DNA of 64,000 nt, taken from Hydrogenophaga sp. 2FB. GTDB taxonomy: Bacteria; Pseudomonadota; Gammaproteobacteria; Burkholderiales; Burkholderiaceae_C. A program made the position numbers and the translations under genes. The DNA lies in NCBI RefSeq assembly GCF_005503365.1, contig NZ_SCML01000005.1, forward strand, positions 62,001-126,000, in the 5' to 3' direction. Positions 25,319 through 34,233 of this stretch are shown here, one piece after another. Each line of letters begins with the position of its first letter. The stretch's first letter is position 1. A model generated the notes under the pieces. The model saw nothing but the letters and a program-made list of their open reading frames with translations. It was not told the DNA's origin and ran no database searches.

Positions 25319-26587
25319 ATGACCCGTCAAACCATTGCAGAAAAGATTCTCGAGGCGCACCGCCTCGACGACCGCGACCGCGTCGAACCCGGCGACGTGG
25401 TGCGCGCCCGTGTGGACATGGTGTTGCTCAACGACGCCAACGGCCCCGTGGCCTTCCGCCACTTCGCCAACATGGGTGGTGGCAAGGTGGTGAACCCCGA
25501 CAAGGTGATGATGGTCTGCGACCACTTCGCCCCGGCTCCGAGCGCCGCGGGCGCGCGCATGCTGGGGGACATGCGCCGCTTCGCCACGTCCAAGGGCATC
25601 GAGCATTTCTACGACGTGGGCAAGGGCGGCATCGAACACACGCTCATGCCCGAAGTGGGCCTGTGCGGCCCGGGCGATCTGATCGCCGGGGGCGACTCGC
25701 ACACCGGCACCGCCGGGGCCTTCAACGCCTTTGGCACCGGCATGAGCTGGGCCGGCATGGCCGCGATCATGCAGATCGACGAAACCTGGTTCCGCGTGCC
25801 CGAATCGATGCGCTTCAACCTGCACGGCAAGAAGGCGGTGCACGTGACCGGCAAGGACGTGATCCTGCAGATCCTGCAGGACATCGGCGTGGACGGCGCG
25901 CTCTACCGCTCCATGGAGTTCGCCGGGCCGGGCCTGGCCGACATCAACATGGACGAGCGCATGGGCATCTGCAACATGGTGGTGGAGGCGGGCGCGAAGA
26001 CCGGCATCGTCGAGTTCGACGACATCACGCGCGCCTGGGCCGAGGCCACCTGCAAGCGGCCCTGGACCGCGACCGTGGCCGACGCCGATGCGCAATACCA
26101 CTCGCGCCACGACATCGACCTGGCCCGCATGCGCCCCATGGTGGCCAAGCCGTATTCGCCCGAGAACGTGGTATCGGTCGACGACATCCGGCATGTGCAT
26201 GTGGACCAGGTCTACATGGGCAACTGCGCCAACGGCACCATGACCGACCTGCGGCAGATCGCCAGCGTGCTCAAGGGCCGCAAGGTGGCCAAGGGCACGC
26301 GCGCCATGATCGTGCCGGCCACGCAGAAGATCTACCGCGAGGCCATGGCCGAGGGTTTGATCGACATCTTCATCGAAGCCGGCGCGGCCGTGAGCACGCC
26401 GACCTGCGGCGCCTGCTTCGGTGGCCACAACGGCGCGCTCGACGACGGCGAGGTGGGCTTCGCCACCATCAACCGCAACTTCAAGGGACGCGGCGGGCAC
26501 GCCGGTGCCCAGGTCTACCTCGGCAACTCCTATGTCGCCGCCGCCACCGCCGTCGCTGGCGAAATCATCGACCCCGCCCTCTTGTGA
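25319..26587 (+). CDS. Aconitase/3-isopropylmalate dehydratase large subunit-like hydro-lyase
   Basis: A 422-residue LeuC-type large subunit. The substrate-loop motif GGDSHTGTAGAFNAFGTGM and the three 4Fe-4S cysteines C303 (YMGNCANGT), C363 and C366 (TPTCGACFGG) are intact. Length fits stand-alone LeuC or homoaconitase rather than the ~900-residue AcnA. It works with the LeuD-like subunit encoded 25 nt downstream. Beside TcuA and PrpF it most likely hydrates cis-aconitate, possibly to citrate or isocitrate (inference); true leucine biosynthesis is less likely here. ATG 25319 starts MTRQTIAEKILEAHR. Confidence 0.88.
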   Translation: MTRQTIAEKILEAHRLDDRDRVEPGDVVRARVDMVLLNDANGPVAFRHFANMGGGKVVNPDKVMMVCDHFAPAPSAAGARMLGDMRRFATSKGIEHFYDVGKGGIEHTLMPEVGLCGPGDLIAGGDSHTGTAGAFNAFGTGMSWAGMAAIMQIDETWFRVPESMRFNLHGKKAVHVTGKDVILQILQDIGVDGALYRSMEFAGPGLADINMDERMGICNMVVEAGAKTGIVEFDDITRAWAEATCKRPWTATVADADAQYHSRHDIDLARMRPMVAKPYSPENVVSVDDIRHVHVDQVYMGNCANGTMTDLRQIASVLKGRKVAKGTRAMIVPATQKIYREAMAEGLIDIFIEAGAAVSTPTCGACFGGHNGALDDGEVGFATINRNFKGRGGHAGAQVYLGNSYVAAATAVAGEIIDPALL

Positions 26588-26612
26588 GCGCGCAGACAAG
26601 GACAACGACGCC

Positions 26613-27134
26613 ATGAAATTCAAAGGCAACGTGCAGAAGCTGGGCGACAGCGTGGACACCGACGTGATGGTGCCGGGCCGCTACCTTTCGCTGATGAACC
26701 CGGCGGACATCGCCAAACACATCTTCGAAGAGGTCGACCCGGGCTTCGTGGGCCGGGTGAAGCCGGGCGATGTGATCGTGGCGGGCCGCAACTTCGGCTG
26801 CGGCTCGGGCCGCGAGCAGGCACCGTTCGGGTTGAAGGCACTGGGCATCAGCTGCATCGTTGCGGCGAGTTTCTCGCGCACCTTCTACCGCATGTCCATC
26901 GACCTCGGCCTGCCCATCATCATCAGCCCGGAAGTGGCGCAAGCCGCGAGCCAGGGCCAGTCCATCGAGGTCGACACGGTCACCGGCCATGTGCTGCTCG
27001 ATGGCCGCGTATACCGCGCCGAGCCGCTGCCGGCGTTCATCCAGCAGATCATCGACATGGGGGGCGTGACCGACTGGGTCAAGCAGGAGCTGGTGCGCCG
27101 CGCTGCTGCGCAACCGGCGGGGTCTGCGGCATGA
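26613..27134 (+). CDS. Aconitase/3-isopropylmalate dehydratase small subunit-like
   Basis: A 173-residue LeuD-type swivel subunit. DSVDTDVMVPGRYL at the N-terminus and GRNFGCGSGREQAPFGLKA (the NFGCGSSREHA motif with two changes) place it in the family. Size is that of archaeal/bacterial two-subunit homoaconitase or IPMI small chains. It completes the hydro-lyase with the preceding gene. Its stop overlaps the start of the next Bug gene (ATGA). Confidence 0.9.
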   Translation: MKFKGNVQKLGDSVDTDVMVPGRYLSLMNPADIAKHIFEEVDPGFVGRVKPGDVIVAGRNFGCGSGREQAPFGLKALGISCIVAASFSRTFYRMSIDLGLPIIISPEVAQAASQGQSIEVDTVTGHVLLDGRVYRAEPLPAFIQQIIDMGGVTDWVKQELVRRAAAQPAGSAA

Positions 27135-28114
27135 AGCGCCGTCGGGTCGCCGCTGCCGCCGCAGCGCTGCTGTTCGCTTCCGCGGCGATGGCACAAACCG
27201 CTGCGCCGGCGGCGGCGGACTGGCCCAACAAACCCGTGCGCATCGTGGTGGTGTACCCACCGGGCGGCGGCATCGACCTGATCGCGCGCAACCTCGGTAA
27301 GAAACTGTCCGACCTGTGGAACGTGCCGGTGGTGGTGGACAACCGCCCCGGCGCCGGCACCACCTTGGGCGCGGGCGTAGTGGCCAAGTCGCCGGCCGAT
27401 GGGTACACCTTGTTGATGACGGACGTGAGCTTCGCCATCGCACCCGGCCTGTACAAGAGCCTGCCCTACGACACGCTGCGCGACTTCGCACCGGTCACTT
27501 TGCTCAACACGGTGGACGACATCCTCGTGGTCAACCCGTCCGTGCCCGCCAACAACGTGCGCGAACTGGTGGCACTCGCGAAGGCGAAACCCGGTACGTT
27601 GATGTATGCCTCGGCGGGCAACGGCACGCTCAACCACCTCGCGCCCGAGATGTTCAAACAAGCCGCCGGCATCGACATGATCCATGTGCCGTACAAGGGC
27701 GCACTCGCGGCACTGACCGACGTGATGGCCGGGCAGGTGCAGGTCTATCTCGGCGCGTTGGGCTCGGTGGTGCCGCAGATCAAGGCCGGCCGGCTCAAGC
27801 CGATTGCCGTCACCGGCACGCGCCGTTCGCCGGTGCTGCCGGATGTGCCCACGGTGATCGAGTCCGGTGTGCCCGGTTACGACGTGGCGGCCTGGTACGG
27901 TTTGCTGGCGCCGGTGGGCACGCCCGATGCAATCGTCGACAAGATCCAGCGCGACGTGGCCCGCTTCGCCCGCGAGCCGGCGTTCCGGCAGAGCCTGTCG
28001 GCCGACGGCAACGAGGTGGTGGCGGGAACGCCCGCCGAGTTTTCCAGCTTCCTCGAACGCGAGGTCGCCAAGTGGCGAAAAGCGGTGGTGGACGCGGGCG
28101 CAAAGGTGGATTGA
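27131..28114 (+). CDS. Tripartite tricarboxylate transporter receptor, Bug/TctC family (second in tcu-like operon)
   Basis: A 327-residue periplasmic receptor. The signal peptide MKRRRVAAAAAALLFASAAMA is followed by ADWPNKPVRIVVVYPPGGG, and SPADGYTLLMT and HVPYKGALAALTDV are present. It is the second receptor gene in the same operon, overlapping LeuD-like at its 5' end and PrpF-like at its 3' end (TGATG). Two receptors in one operon suggest two related ligands, for example cis- and trans-aconitate or tricarballylate and citrate (inference). Confidence 0.92.
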   Translation: MKRRRVAAAAAALLFASAAMAQTAAPAAADWPNKPVRIVVVYPPGGGIDLIARNLGKKLSDLWNVPVVVDNRPGAGTTLGAGVVAKSPADGYTLLMTDVSFAIAPGLYKSLPYDTLRDFAPVTLLNTVDDILVVNPSVPANNVRELVALAKAKPGTLMYASAGNGTLNHLAPEMFKQAAGIDMIHVPYKGALAALTDVMAGQVQVYLGALGSVVPQIKAGRLKPIAVTGTRRSPVLPDVPTVIESGVPGYDVAAWYGLLAPVGTPDAIVDKIQRDVARFAREPAFRQSLSADGNEVVAGTPAEFSSFLEREVAKWRKAVVDAGAKVD

Positions 28115-29274
28115 TGCTTCAGACCAAACTGCCCGCCGTCTTCGTGCGCGCGGGCACCAGCAAGGGCCTGCTGTTTCACACCCGCGATCTGCCGGCCGAC
28201 CGCGCCCATTGGGACGCGCTCGTGCTGGGCGCCATGGGAAGCCCGGACCCGTATGGCCGCCAGCTCGACGGCATGGGTGGCGGCTTGAGTTCGTTGTCCA
28301 AGGTCTGCGTGATCGGGCCGCCGAGCCGCCCCGACGCGGACGTGGACTACACCTTCGGCCAGGTGCAGATCAAGACCGCGCAGGTGGATTGGCAGCCCTT
28401 GTGCGGCAACATGTCCGCCGCCATCGGCCCGTTCGCGGTGGACGAGGGTTTGATCCGCGTGCCCGACGGCCCGGCGGCGGTCCGCATCCACAACACCAAC
28501 ACCGGCAAGATCATCGTGGCGCACTTCGACGTGCGCGGCGGTGTGGCCGAGGTGGACGGTGATCTGGAGATCCCCGGCGTGGCCGGCACCGGTTCGCCGC
28601 TGCGCCTGGACTTTCTCGATCCCGGTGGCGCGTCCACGGGGCACCTGCTGCCCACGGGCAACGTGGTCGATGTGTTGCAGGTGCCGGGTGTGGGCGCGAT
28701 CGAGGCTTCACTGGTCGATGCCAGCAATGCCTGCGTGTTTGTGCGCGCGGCGGATGTCGGTCTTAAGGGCACCGAGTCACCGACGCAAATGGAGGAAGAC
28801 AGCGCCTTGATGCAGCGCCTGGCGGCCATTCGCATCGAAGCTTCGCAGCGCATGGGCCTGGCGGCCGATGCCGAAGAGGCGGTGCGCCGCACGGCAGTGC
28901 CCTTCATTGCGGTGGTGGCGCCCCCGACGGATTCGGTGACGCTCTCGGGCGATGCGGTGGTGGCGGGTTCGGTCGACTTGCTGGCACGCGCGCTGTCCAA
29001 CGGCCAGCCGCACCGCGCCTTGCCGTTGGGGGTGTCGATGTGCATGGCCACGGCCGCGCGCATTGGGGGCTCCGTGGTGAACCAGGTGTGTGCCGTGGCC
29101 GCACGCGAAGGCGGCGGGCCATTGCGCATTGGCATGCCGTCGGGCGTGTTACAGGTGGCGGCGGATGTGAAGCGGCGAGAGGATGGCCACTGGCATGTGG
29201 AGAGCGGCGGGTTTTACCGCACGCAGCGGCGCTTGTTTGAAGGAACCCTGCTGGTGCGTGCCACAGCAAGTTGA
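28114..29274 (+). CDS. PrpF-family isomerase (aconitate isomerase / 4-oxalomesaconate tautomerase-like)
   Basis: A 386-residue protein starting PAVFVRAGTSKGLLFHTRDL, the PrpF signature. The catalytic pair of the family is present as Lys63 (SLSKVCVIG) and Cys97 (PLCGNMSAAIGPFAV). PrpF proteins move a double bond by proton transfer: cis/trans-aconitate, 2-methylaconitate or 4-oxalomesaconate. With TcuA and an aconitase-type pair in the operon, aconitate isomerisation is the best guess. The ATG at 28114 overlaps the Bug stop by one base. It is the last gene of the operon. Confidence 0.88.
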   Translation: MLQTKLPAVFVRAGTSKGLLFHTRDLPADRAHWDALVLGAMGSPDPYGRQLDGMGGGLSSLSKVCVIGPPSRPDADVDYTFGQVQIKTAQVDWQPLCGNMSAAIGPFAVDEGLIRVPDGPAAVRIHNTNTGKIIVAHFDVRGGVAEVDGDLEIPGVAGTGSPLRLDFLDPGGASTGHLLPTGNVVDVLQVPGVGAIEASLVDASNACVFVRAADVGLKGTESPTQMEEDSALMQRLAAIRIEASQRMGLAADAEEAVRRTAVPFIAVVAPPTDSVTLSGDAVVAGSVDLLARALSNGQPHRALPLGVSMCMATAARIGGSVVNQVCAVAAREGGGPLRIGMPSGVLQVAADVKRREDGHWHVESGGFYRTQRRLFEGTLLVRATAS

Positions 29275-29282
29275 GCGCCCGT

Positions 29283-29306
29283 TCCCGCTCCCGCTCCCGC
29301 TCCCGC
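29283..29306. repeat. Tandem hexamer (TCCCGC)x4
   Basis: Four exact copies of TCCCGC just 9 nt after the PrpF-like stop. A simple-sequence tract prone to slippage, outside any gene; no function evident. Confidence 0.75.
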
Positions 29307-29340
29307 ATCTTGCCGTGGGGCCGGGCTGAGCAGCGCAGGG

Positions 29341-29400
29341 GTGCGGGGAAAAAGAAGTTCGCGTGTTTGAGCGAAGCGAGTTGCGAACTTCTCCCCGCAC
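29341..29400. repeat. Long imperfect hairpin (GTGCGGGGA...GAAGTTCGC / GCGAACTTC-TCCCCGCAC)
   Basis: Two 9-bp arm segments pair exactly: GTGCGGGGA (29341-29349) with TCCCCGCAC (29392-29400), and GAAGTTCGC (29354-29362) with GCGAACTTC (29383-29391). There is a 4-A bulge on one side and a 20-nt loop. It lies between two convergent genes, so a bidirectional transcript-end or REP-like element is likely. The 29275-29575 gap contains no gene, only this hairpin, the hexamer tract and the next repeat. Confidence 0.65.
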
Positions 29401-29459
29401 ACCGAGCAGCGCAAGGAACCCCGCAGGGGCCCGGACCTCGGCTCGCCTTTTCTTTGCTT

Positions 29460-29487
29460 ACTTTCTTTTGGCGAAGCAAAAGAAAGT
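29460..29487. repeat. Hairpin ACTTTCTTTTG-GCGAAG-CAAAAGAAAGT, interspersed-repeat type
   Basis: Perfect 11-bp inverted repeat with a 6-nt loop. This TTTCTTTTGGCGAAGCAAAAGAAA element, followed by a GCCGGGCCGAGACCCGGC stretch, resembles short repeats I recall between genes in Comamonadaceae and Xanthomonas (recollection, not checked). It may act as a terminator between the convergent PrpF-like and enolase-superfamily genes. Confidence 0.6.
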
Positions 29488-29575
29488 GAGTCGGCCGCCG
29501 GGCCGAGACCCGGCCAGCCACGAAAGAAAAGATGTCTCTGCAATGAAGAAGATCCGGGGGGAACGAGAAGAGACC

Positions 29576-30748
29576 CTAAGCCTTCACCACCTCATGCAAC
29601 AACGTGTACTTCCTCAACGCATCCTCATCAATGATCACCCCCAACCCAGGCCCCTTAGGCACCTCCACACAACCATTGCGAATCACGAAGTCGGTCTCCG
29701 GAACGAGGGGATCCGGCGCCGTCGTATTCAGCCCGAACACGAACTCCCCCGCCCCCATCATCCGGCGCTGCGGCACGCTGGCATAGAAGTGCGCGGCGGC
29801 AGCCGCCTCCAGTTGCGACTGCGTCGCCAGACCGCCCACATTCAGCATGATGTCCGCCGCCTCCGCCACGGCCGCGATCTTGCGCGCCGGTGTGAGCCCG
29901 CCAATCTTGTAGAGCTTGATGCACAACGCGTCCGCCGCACCCGCTTCGGCCAAGGCATACGCATCCTGCAAGGTGAAGATGCCTTCGTCCGCCATCACTG
30001 GCACACCCGCCGCCTCGCGCCGCACGGCGGCCATGCCGCGCAGATTGCGCCGCGCCACCGGCTGCTCGATATAGCCCAGGTCAAACGGCCGCAGCGCGTG
30101 CGTGGCCGCAATGGCGTCGGCCACCGACCAGCCGGTGTTCGGGTCCACGCCGATCACCACGTCATCCCCCACGGCCTTGCGCACGGTTTCGAAGTTGCGC
30201 ACGTCCTGCCGCCAGCCGCGCCGGTCGGCCGCCTTGAGGCACAGCACCTGGATGCCGAACTCGTCCACCGCGCGCGTGGCCTCGGCCACCATCACGCCCA
30301 CGTCGTCGGCCAGGCTCACCGACCACTCCAGCGGGATGTTGGGTTGGCAGGCACCGCCGATCAGCTTGTGCACCGGCAGGCCGACGGCTTTGCCCATGGC
30401 GTCGTGCAGGGCGATGTCGAGCACGGCGCGCGCGGCCGGGTTGCCGGCCAGGCGCAGGTCGAAGCTCTCGTTGATGCCTTCGATGTCGAAGATGTCGCGG
30501 CCCAGCAGGTCCGGCCCGTAGATCTCGCGAATGGCGGCGACCACACTCTGCGTGGTGTCGGACACGAAATGTCCGGGCGCGATGGGGCGGATCTGCGCGC
30601 AGCCCACCACGCCATCGGCGTGGATGCGCACCAGCACCGGTTTGCCCAGCACCCGCCCGAGAGGGCCGGTGTCGTAGCTGCCGCTGGAGAAAATCCGCTT
30701 CAGGCGGACGGGGAGTTCGGTGACGAAAATCTCGATGCGATCGATCAT
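29576..30748 (-). CDS. Mandelate racemase/muconate lactonizing enzyme family protein (enolase superfamily)
   Basis: A 390-residue two-domain enzyme: capping domain about 1-125 and TIM barrel about 130-370. Metal ligands D202 (GVDPNTGW), E228 (IEQP) and D254 (MADEG) and the second base K278 (IKLYKIGG) are present. The usual KxK motif on barrel strand 2 reads CLK, so only the second Lys (K172) remains. Members abstract the proton alpha to a carboxylate for racemisation, cycloisomerisation or acid-sugar dehydration. It lies downstream of an ALDH gene (31-nt gap) in a minus-strand operon; the substrate is unknown. Confidence 0.9.
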   Translation of the reverse strand: MIDRIEIFVTELPVRLKRIFSSGSYDTGPLGRVLGKPVLVRIHADGVVGCAQIRPIAPGHFVSDTTQSVVAAIREIYGPDLLGRDIFDIEGINESFDLRLAGNPAARAVLDIALHDAMGKAVGLPVHKLIGGACQPNIPLEWSVSLADDVGVMVAEATRAVDEFGIQVLCLKAADRRGWRQDVRNFETVRKAVGDDVVIGVDPNTGWSVADAIAATHALRPFDLGYIEQPVARRNLRGMAAVRREAAGVPVMADEGIFTLQDAYALAEAGAADALCIKLYKIGGLTPARKIAAVAEAADIMLNVGGLATQSQLEAAAAAHFYASVPQRRMMGAGEFVFGLNTTAPDPLVPETDFVIRNGCVEVPKGPGLGVIIDEDALRKYTLLHEVVKA

Positions 30749-30779
30749 GTGTGTGCGCTCGTGTGGTGTTCGGTTGGGT

Positions 30780-32258
30780 TCAGGCCTTGATGGCGAACGG
30801 GTCGCGCACCTCGTCGGAAAAATCGATCATCACGTTCTTGGTGATGGTGAATTCGTGCAGGCCCGCCTCGCCGCGCTCGCGGCCGTAGCCGCTTTCCTTC
30901 ACGCCGCCGAACGGGCCTTGTGGCGAGACCATGCGGTAGGTGTTGACCCAGACCACGCCGGCGCGCAGTTCGCGCGTCATGCGCATGGCGCGCGAGATGT
31001 CTTGCGTCCACACGGCCGAGGCCAGGCCGAAACAGGTGTCGTTGGCGATGGCGAGGGCTTCTTCCTCGGTGTCGAACGGAATCATCGACAGCACCGGGCC
31101 AAAAATCTCCTCTTGCGCCAGGCGCATGCGGTTGTCCACGTCGGCAAAGATCGTGGGCTGCACGAAGAAACCGCGCGCCAGCGCCGGGTCGGTGCTCGGC
31201 CCGCCACCGGTGATGAGGCGCGCGCCTTCTTCGCGGCCGCGCTCGATGGACGCGAGGATGCGGCGAAAGTGCGGCTCGTTCGCGGCGGTGCCCATCTCGG
31301 TGCTTTGGTCGAGCGGGTTGCCGAGCACGATACGCTCGGCGCGCTCGGCCAGGCGCCTGGCCATGATCTCGTAAAGCGGGCGCTGCACCAGCAGGCGCGA
31401 ACCCGCGATGCAGGTCTGCCCCGCCGCCGCGAAGATGCCGGCCAGCGCGCCGACCAATGCCTTCTCCACGTCGGCGTCGGCGAAGACGATGTTGGGCGAT
31501 TTGCCGCCGAGCTCCAGCGTCACCGGAATGAGCTGTTTGCCGGCCATGGACGCGATGTCGCGGCCCGCATGCCCGCTGCCGGTGAAGGTGATCTTGTCGA
31601 TGCCGCCACCCCCGACCAGGGCGCGACCAATGGTCACATCGCCCGTCACCACGTTGACCACGCCGGATGGAAAGCCCGCTTCTTCGACCAGCTTGCAGAA
31701 CTCGAGTGTGGTCACCGAGGCATGTTCCGAGGGCTTGATGACCACGCAGTTGCCGGCCGCGAGCGCGGCGGGCAGCTTGTTGCCGAGCAGGGCGATGGGC
31801 GAATTCCAGGCCGTGATCACGCCCACCACGCCATAGGGCTCGCGCACCGCGTAGTCGAACACGTCGCGCTGGTCCAGCGGGATCACCGAGCCCCAGATCT
31901 TGTCGGCATAACCGGCGAAGAAACGGAAGATGCGCGCCACGTACAGCATCTGTGCGTGCGTCTCGCGGATGGTCTTGCCGTTGTCGGTGCTCTCCAGCTG
32001 CGCCATGCGCGGGGCTTCGCGCTCCAGCAGTTCGGCGAGTCGGTGCAGCAGCGCGGCGCGTTGGGTGCCACTGGTCTTGCGCCAGGTGTTTTCGTAGGCG
32101 CGCCGTGCCGCGGCGACAGCGTCGCGCACATCGTCTTCCGAGGCCTCGCACACCTGCGCCCACACGGTCTGGTTGTAGGGGTTGACCGCGTCGAAGCGGC
32201 GGGCCTGCGCGCCTTCGCGCCATTGGCCATCGATGAAAAGTCGGTAGGGGTCGGTCAT
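30780..32258 (-). CDS. NAD(P)-dependent aldehyde dehydrogenase
   Basis: A 492-residue ALDH. It has VITAWNSPIALLGNK (oxyanion Asn kept, PWNFP altered to AWNSP), TFTGSGHAGRD, base Glu in LELGGKSPN and catalytic Cys in AAAGQTCIAGSR. It is the first gene of the minus-strand pair with the enolase-superfamily enzyme and is divergent from the GMC oxidoreductase gene (296 nt). A pathway alcohol to aldehyde (GMC) to acid (ALDH) is an attractive inference. Paralogous to the ALDH gene at 15279-16724, but not a close copy. Confidence 0.92.
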   Translation of the reverse strand: MTDPYRLFIDGQWREGAQARRFDAVNPYNQTVWAQVCEASEDDVRDAVAAARRAYENTWRKTSGTQRAALLHRLAELLEREAPRMAQLESTDNGKTIRETHAQMLYVARIFRFFAGYADKIWGSVIPLDQRDVFDYAVREPYGVVGVITAWNSPIALLGNKLPAALAAGNCVVIKPSEHASVTTLEFCKLVEEAGFPSGVVNVVTGDVTIGRALVGGGGIDKITFTGSGHAGRDIASMAGKQLIPVTLELGGKSPNIVFADADVEKALVGALAGIFAAAGQTCIAGSRLLVQRPLYEIMARRLAERAERIVLGNPLDQSTEMGTAANEPHFRRILASIERGREEGARLITGGGPSTDPALARGFFVQPTIFADVDNRMRLAQEEIFGPVLSMIPFDTEEEALAIANDTCFGLASAVWTQDISRAMRMTRELRAGVVWVNTYRMVSPQGPFGGVKESGYGRERGEAGLHEFTITKNVMIDFSDEVRDPFAIKA

Positions 32259-32554
32259 GTGTGATGTCTTCTCTTGTCTTGTTTTCTTCCGGGCAAGCGT
32301 GGCTCTTCGGCGGGCGCGGTGCGTCCTGGGTCAGGACCCTACCTCGTCCCCAGCATCGCTACAAATAATCCTTTGGCATCCCAGTATGTGAGCAAGGCAT
32401 TCTGGGTGCCGGACCATGGCTTTTTCGGCATTCGATCTCGCGATGGAACGATGCCCAAATATTATTTTTGTTCATGGTCGTGTTGCGGCAGACTCCGCTC
32501 CGGTTCACGCCGAGAGCCGCTTGAGCCTTTCACAAAACGAAGGAGACAGAACCG
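32259..32554. other. Divergent promoter region between ALDH and GMC oxidoreductase genes
   Basis: 296 nt without a gene. It contains the short dyad GTCCTG-GGT-CAGGAC, the imperfect hairpin GGCATCCCAG / CTGGGTGCC (32375-32410) and an AT-rich stretch ending CCCAAATATTATTTTTG. Both flanking genes start outward, so promoters for both should be here. Exact promoter boxes cannot be assigned. Confidence 0.45.
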
Positions 32555-34192
32555 ATGTACGTTGATTCGCTGCCCGCCGATGCGCAGTTCGATTTCATTG
32601 TGTGTGGCGCTGGCAGCGCTGGCTGCATCGTCGCCGAGCGGCTTTCCCAGAATGGCCGCCATAGCGTGCTGTTGATCGAGGCCGGCGGGCGCGACAACAA
32701 CCTCAACATCAAGGTGCCGTTGCTGGTGGTCAACCTGATCAACAACCCCGACGTCACCTGGCCCTACATGACCGAGGCGCAGCAACACCTCAACGGCAAG
32801 CCCCAGCGCTGGACGCGCGGCCGCGTGATCGGCGGTTCGGGCTCCATCAACGGCAACCTGTTTGCGCGCGGTGATCCGGCCGAATACGACCACTGGGTTG
32901 AGCTTGGATGCCCCGGCTGGGGCTATGCCGACATGCTGCCGGTGTTCAAGCGCATGGAAGATTTTCCGCAAGGCGATCCCGCGCTGCGCGGCCGTGGCGG
33001 CCCGATCCACTGCACGCGGCTGGACCGCTTCGACAAGCTCTCCGGCGCCTTCGTCAAGGCCTGCACCGAGGCAGGCTACCGCGAGCTGCCGGACTACAAC
33101 GATGGCAGCTACGAAGGCGCGTTCTATCTGCAGTACTCGACGCGCAAGGGCTTTCGCAACAACTCCGCCGCGGGCTACCTGAAGCCGGCACGCAGGCGCA
33201 GCAACCTCACCATCCTGCCCAACACCACGGTGTCGCGCCTGGTGATGGAAGGGCGCACGGCCGTGGGCGTGGAACTGCTGCACACCGGTGGTGCCACCTC
33301 CACGGTGCGTGCGCGCAAGGAAGTGGTTCTGTCGGCCGGGCCACTGGCCACGCCACCGCTGCTGGAGCGCTCGGGCATTGGCCAGGAGGCCGTCTTGCGT
33401 CAACACGGCATCGCCGTGCTGCACCACTTGCCGGGTGTGGGCGAAAACCTGCGCGACCACCCCAACACGCGGCTGACCTTCGAGTGCAGCGAGAGGATCA
33501 CCGTGAACGATGTGTTGCGCAGCCCGCTGCGCAAGATGCGCGAAGGCCTGCGCTTCATCTTCAAGCGCGAAGGCCTGCTGACCATTTCATCGTCCACCGC
33601 GCAGATGAACTACCGCAGCAGCCCGGACAAGAAACAGGCCGATCTGGTGCTGCGGCTGCAACCGCTCTCCGGTGGCGACCGCTACGCGCGCACGCCCGGC
33701 ACCGGCATGGACATGTTCCCAGGCTTCACCTTCGGCGTGACCACGCTGCAGCCCAAATCGATCGGCACCCTGCACATCCGCTCCACCGATCCGCGCGAGC
33801 AGGCCAGCATGGACCCGCGTTATCTGTCGAACGAAGAAGACGCCCAGCTGTTTCTGCGCGGCATGCGCATCTCGCGCGGCATCGCGGCCATGCCGGCCCT
33901 CACACCGCTGGTGGTGCGCGAGACGCGCCCCGGCCCTGGCGTGGTGGACGACGCGGACATGCTCGCCTACATCCGCGAGACGCTGCAGACCTCCTGGCAC
34001 ATGGTGGGCACTTGCAAGATGGGCACGGACGGCATGGCCGTGGTCGACCCGCAACTGCGGGTGCACGGCATTGAACGGCTCCGGGTGATCGACTCGTCGA
34101 TCTGCCCGACGCTTCCCTCGTCGGGCACCGCCGTGCCCACCATGGCCATCGCGGAGAAAGGCGCGGAGATGGTTCTTTCCGCGCACCCCTGA
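32555..34192 (+). CDS. GMC family oxidoreductase (choline dehydrogenase-like)
   Basis: A 545-residue FAD enzyme. The N-terminal FAD motif FIVCGAGSAGCIVAERLSQ, RGRVIGGSGSINGN, the second GMC signature GPLATPPLLERSGIG and C-terminal catalytic His in SWHMVGTCKMG are all present. GMC enzymes oxidise primary or secondary alcohols to aldehydes or ketones and pass electrons to quinone or oxygen. AAGGAG lies 9 nt before the ATG. It is upstream of a Bug receptor (41-nt gap) in what looks like a single operon to 40130. Confidence 0.92.
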   Translation: MYVDSLPADAQFDFIVCGAGSAGCIVAERLSQNGRHSVLLIEAGGRDNNLNIKVPLLVVNLINNPDVTWPYMTEAQQHLNGKPQRWTRGRVIGGSGSINGNLFARGDPAEYDHWVELGCPGWGYADMLPVFKRMEDFPQGDPALRGRGGPIHCTRLDRFDKLSGAFVKACTEAGYRELPDYNDGSYEGAFYLQYSTRKGFRNNSAAGYLKPARRRSNLTILPNTTVSRLVMEGRTAVGVELLHTGGATSTVRARKEVVLSAGPLATPPLLERSGIGQEAVLRQHGIAVLHHLPGVGENLRDHPNTRLTFECSERITVNDVLRSPLRKMREGLRFIFKREGLLTISSSTAQMNYRSSPDKKQADLVLRLQPLSGGDRYARTPGTGMDMFPGFTFGVTTLQPKSIGTLHIRSTDPREQASMDPRYLSNEEDAQLFLRGMRISRGIAAMPALTPLVVRETRPGPGVVDDADMLAYIRETLQTSWHMVGTCKMGTDGMAVVDPQLRVHGIERLRVIDSSICPTLPSSGTAVPTMAIAEKGAEMVLSAHP

Positions 34193-34233
34193 GCTGGCCT
34201 TAACCCAAGCGCCACCGAGCGCAGGAGACAAAC

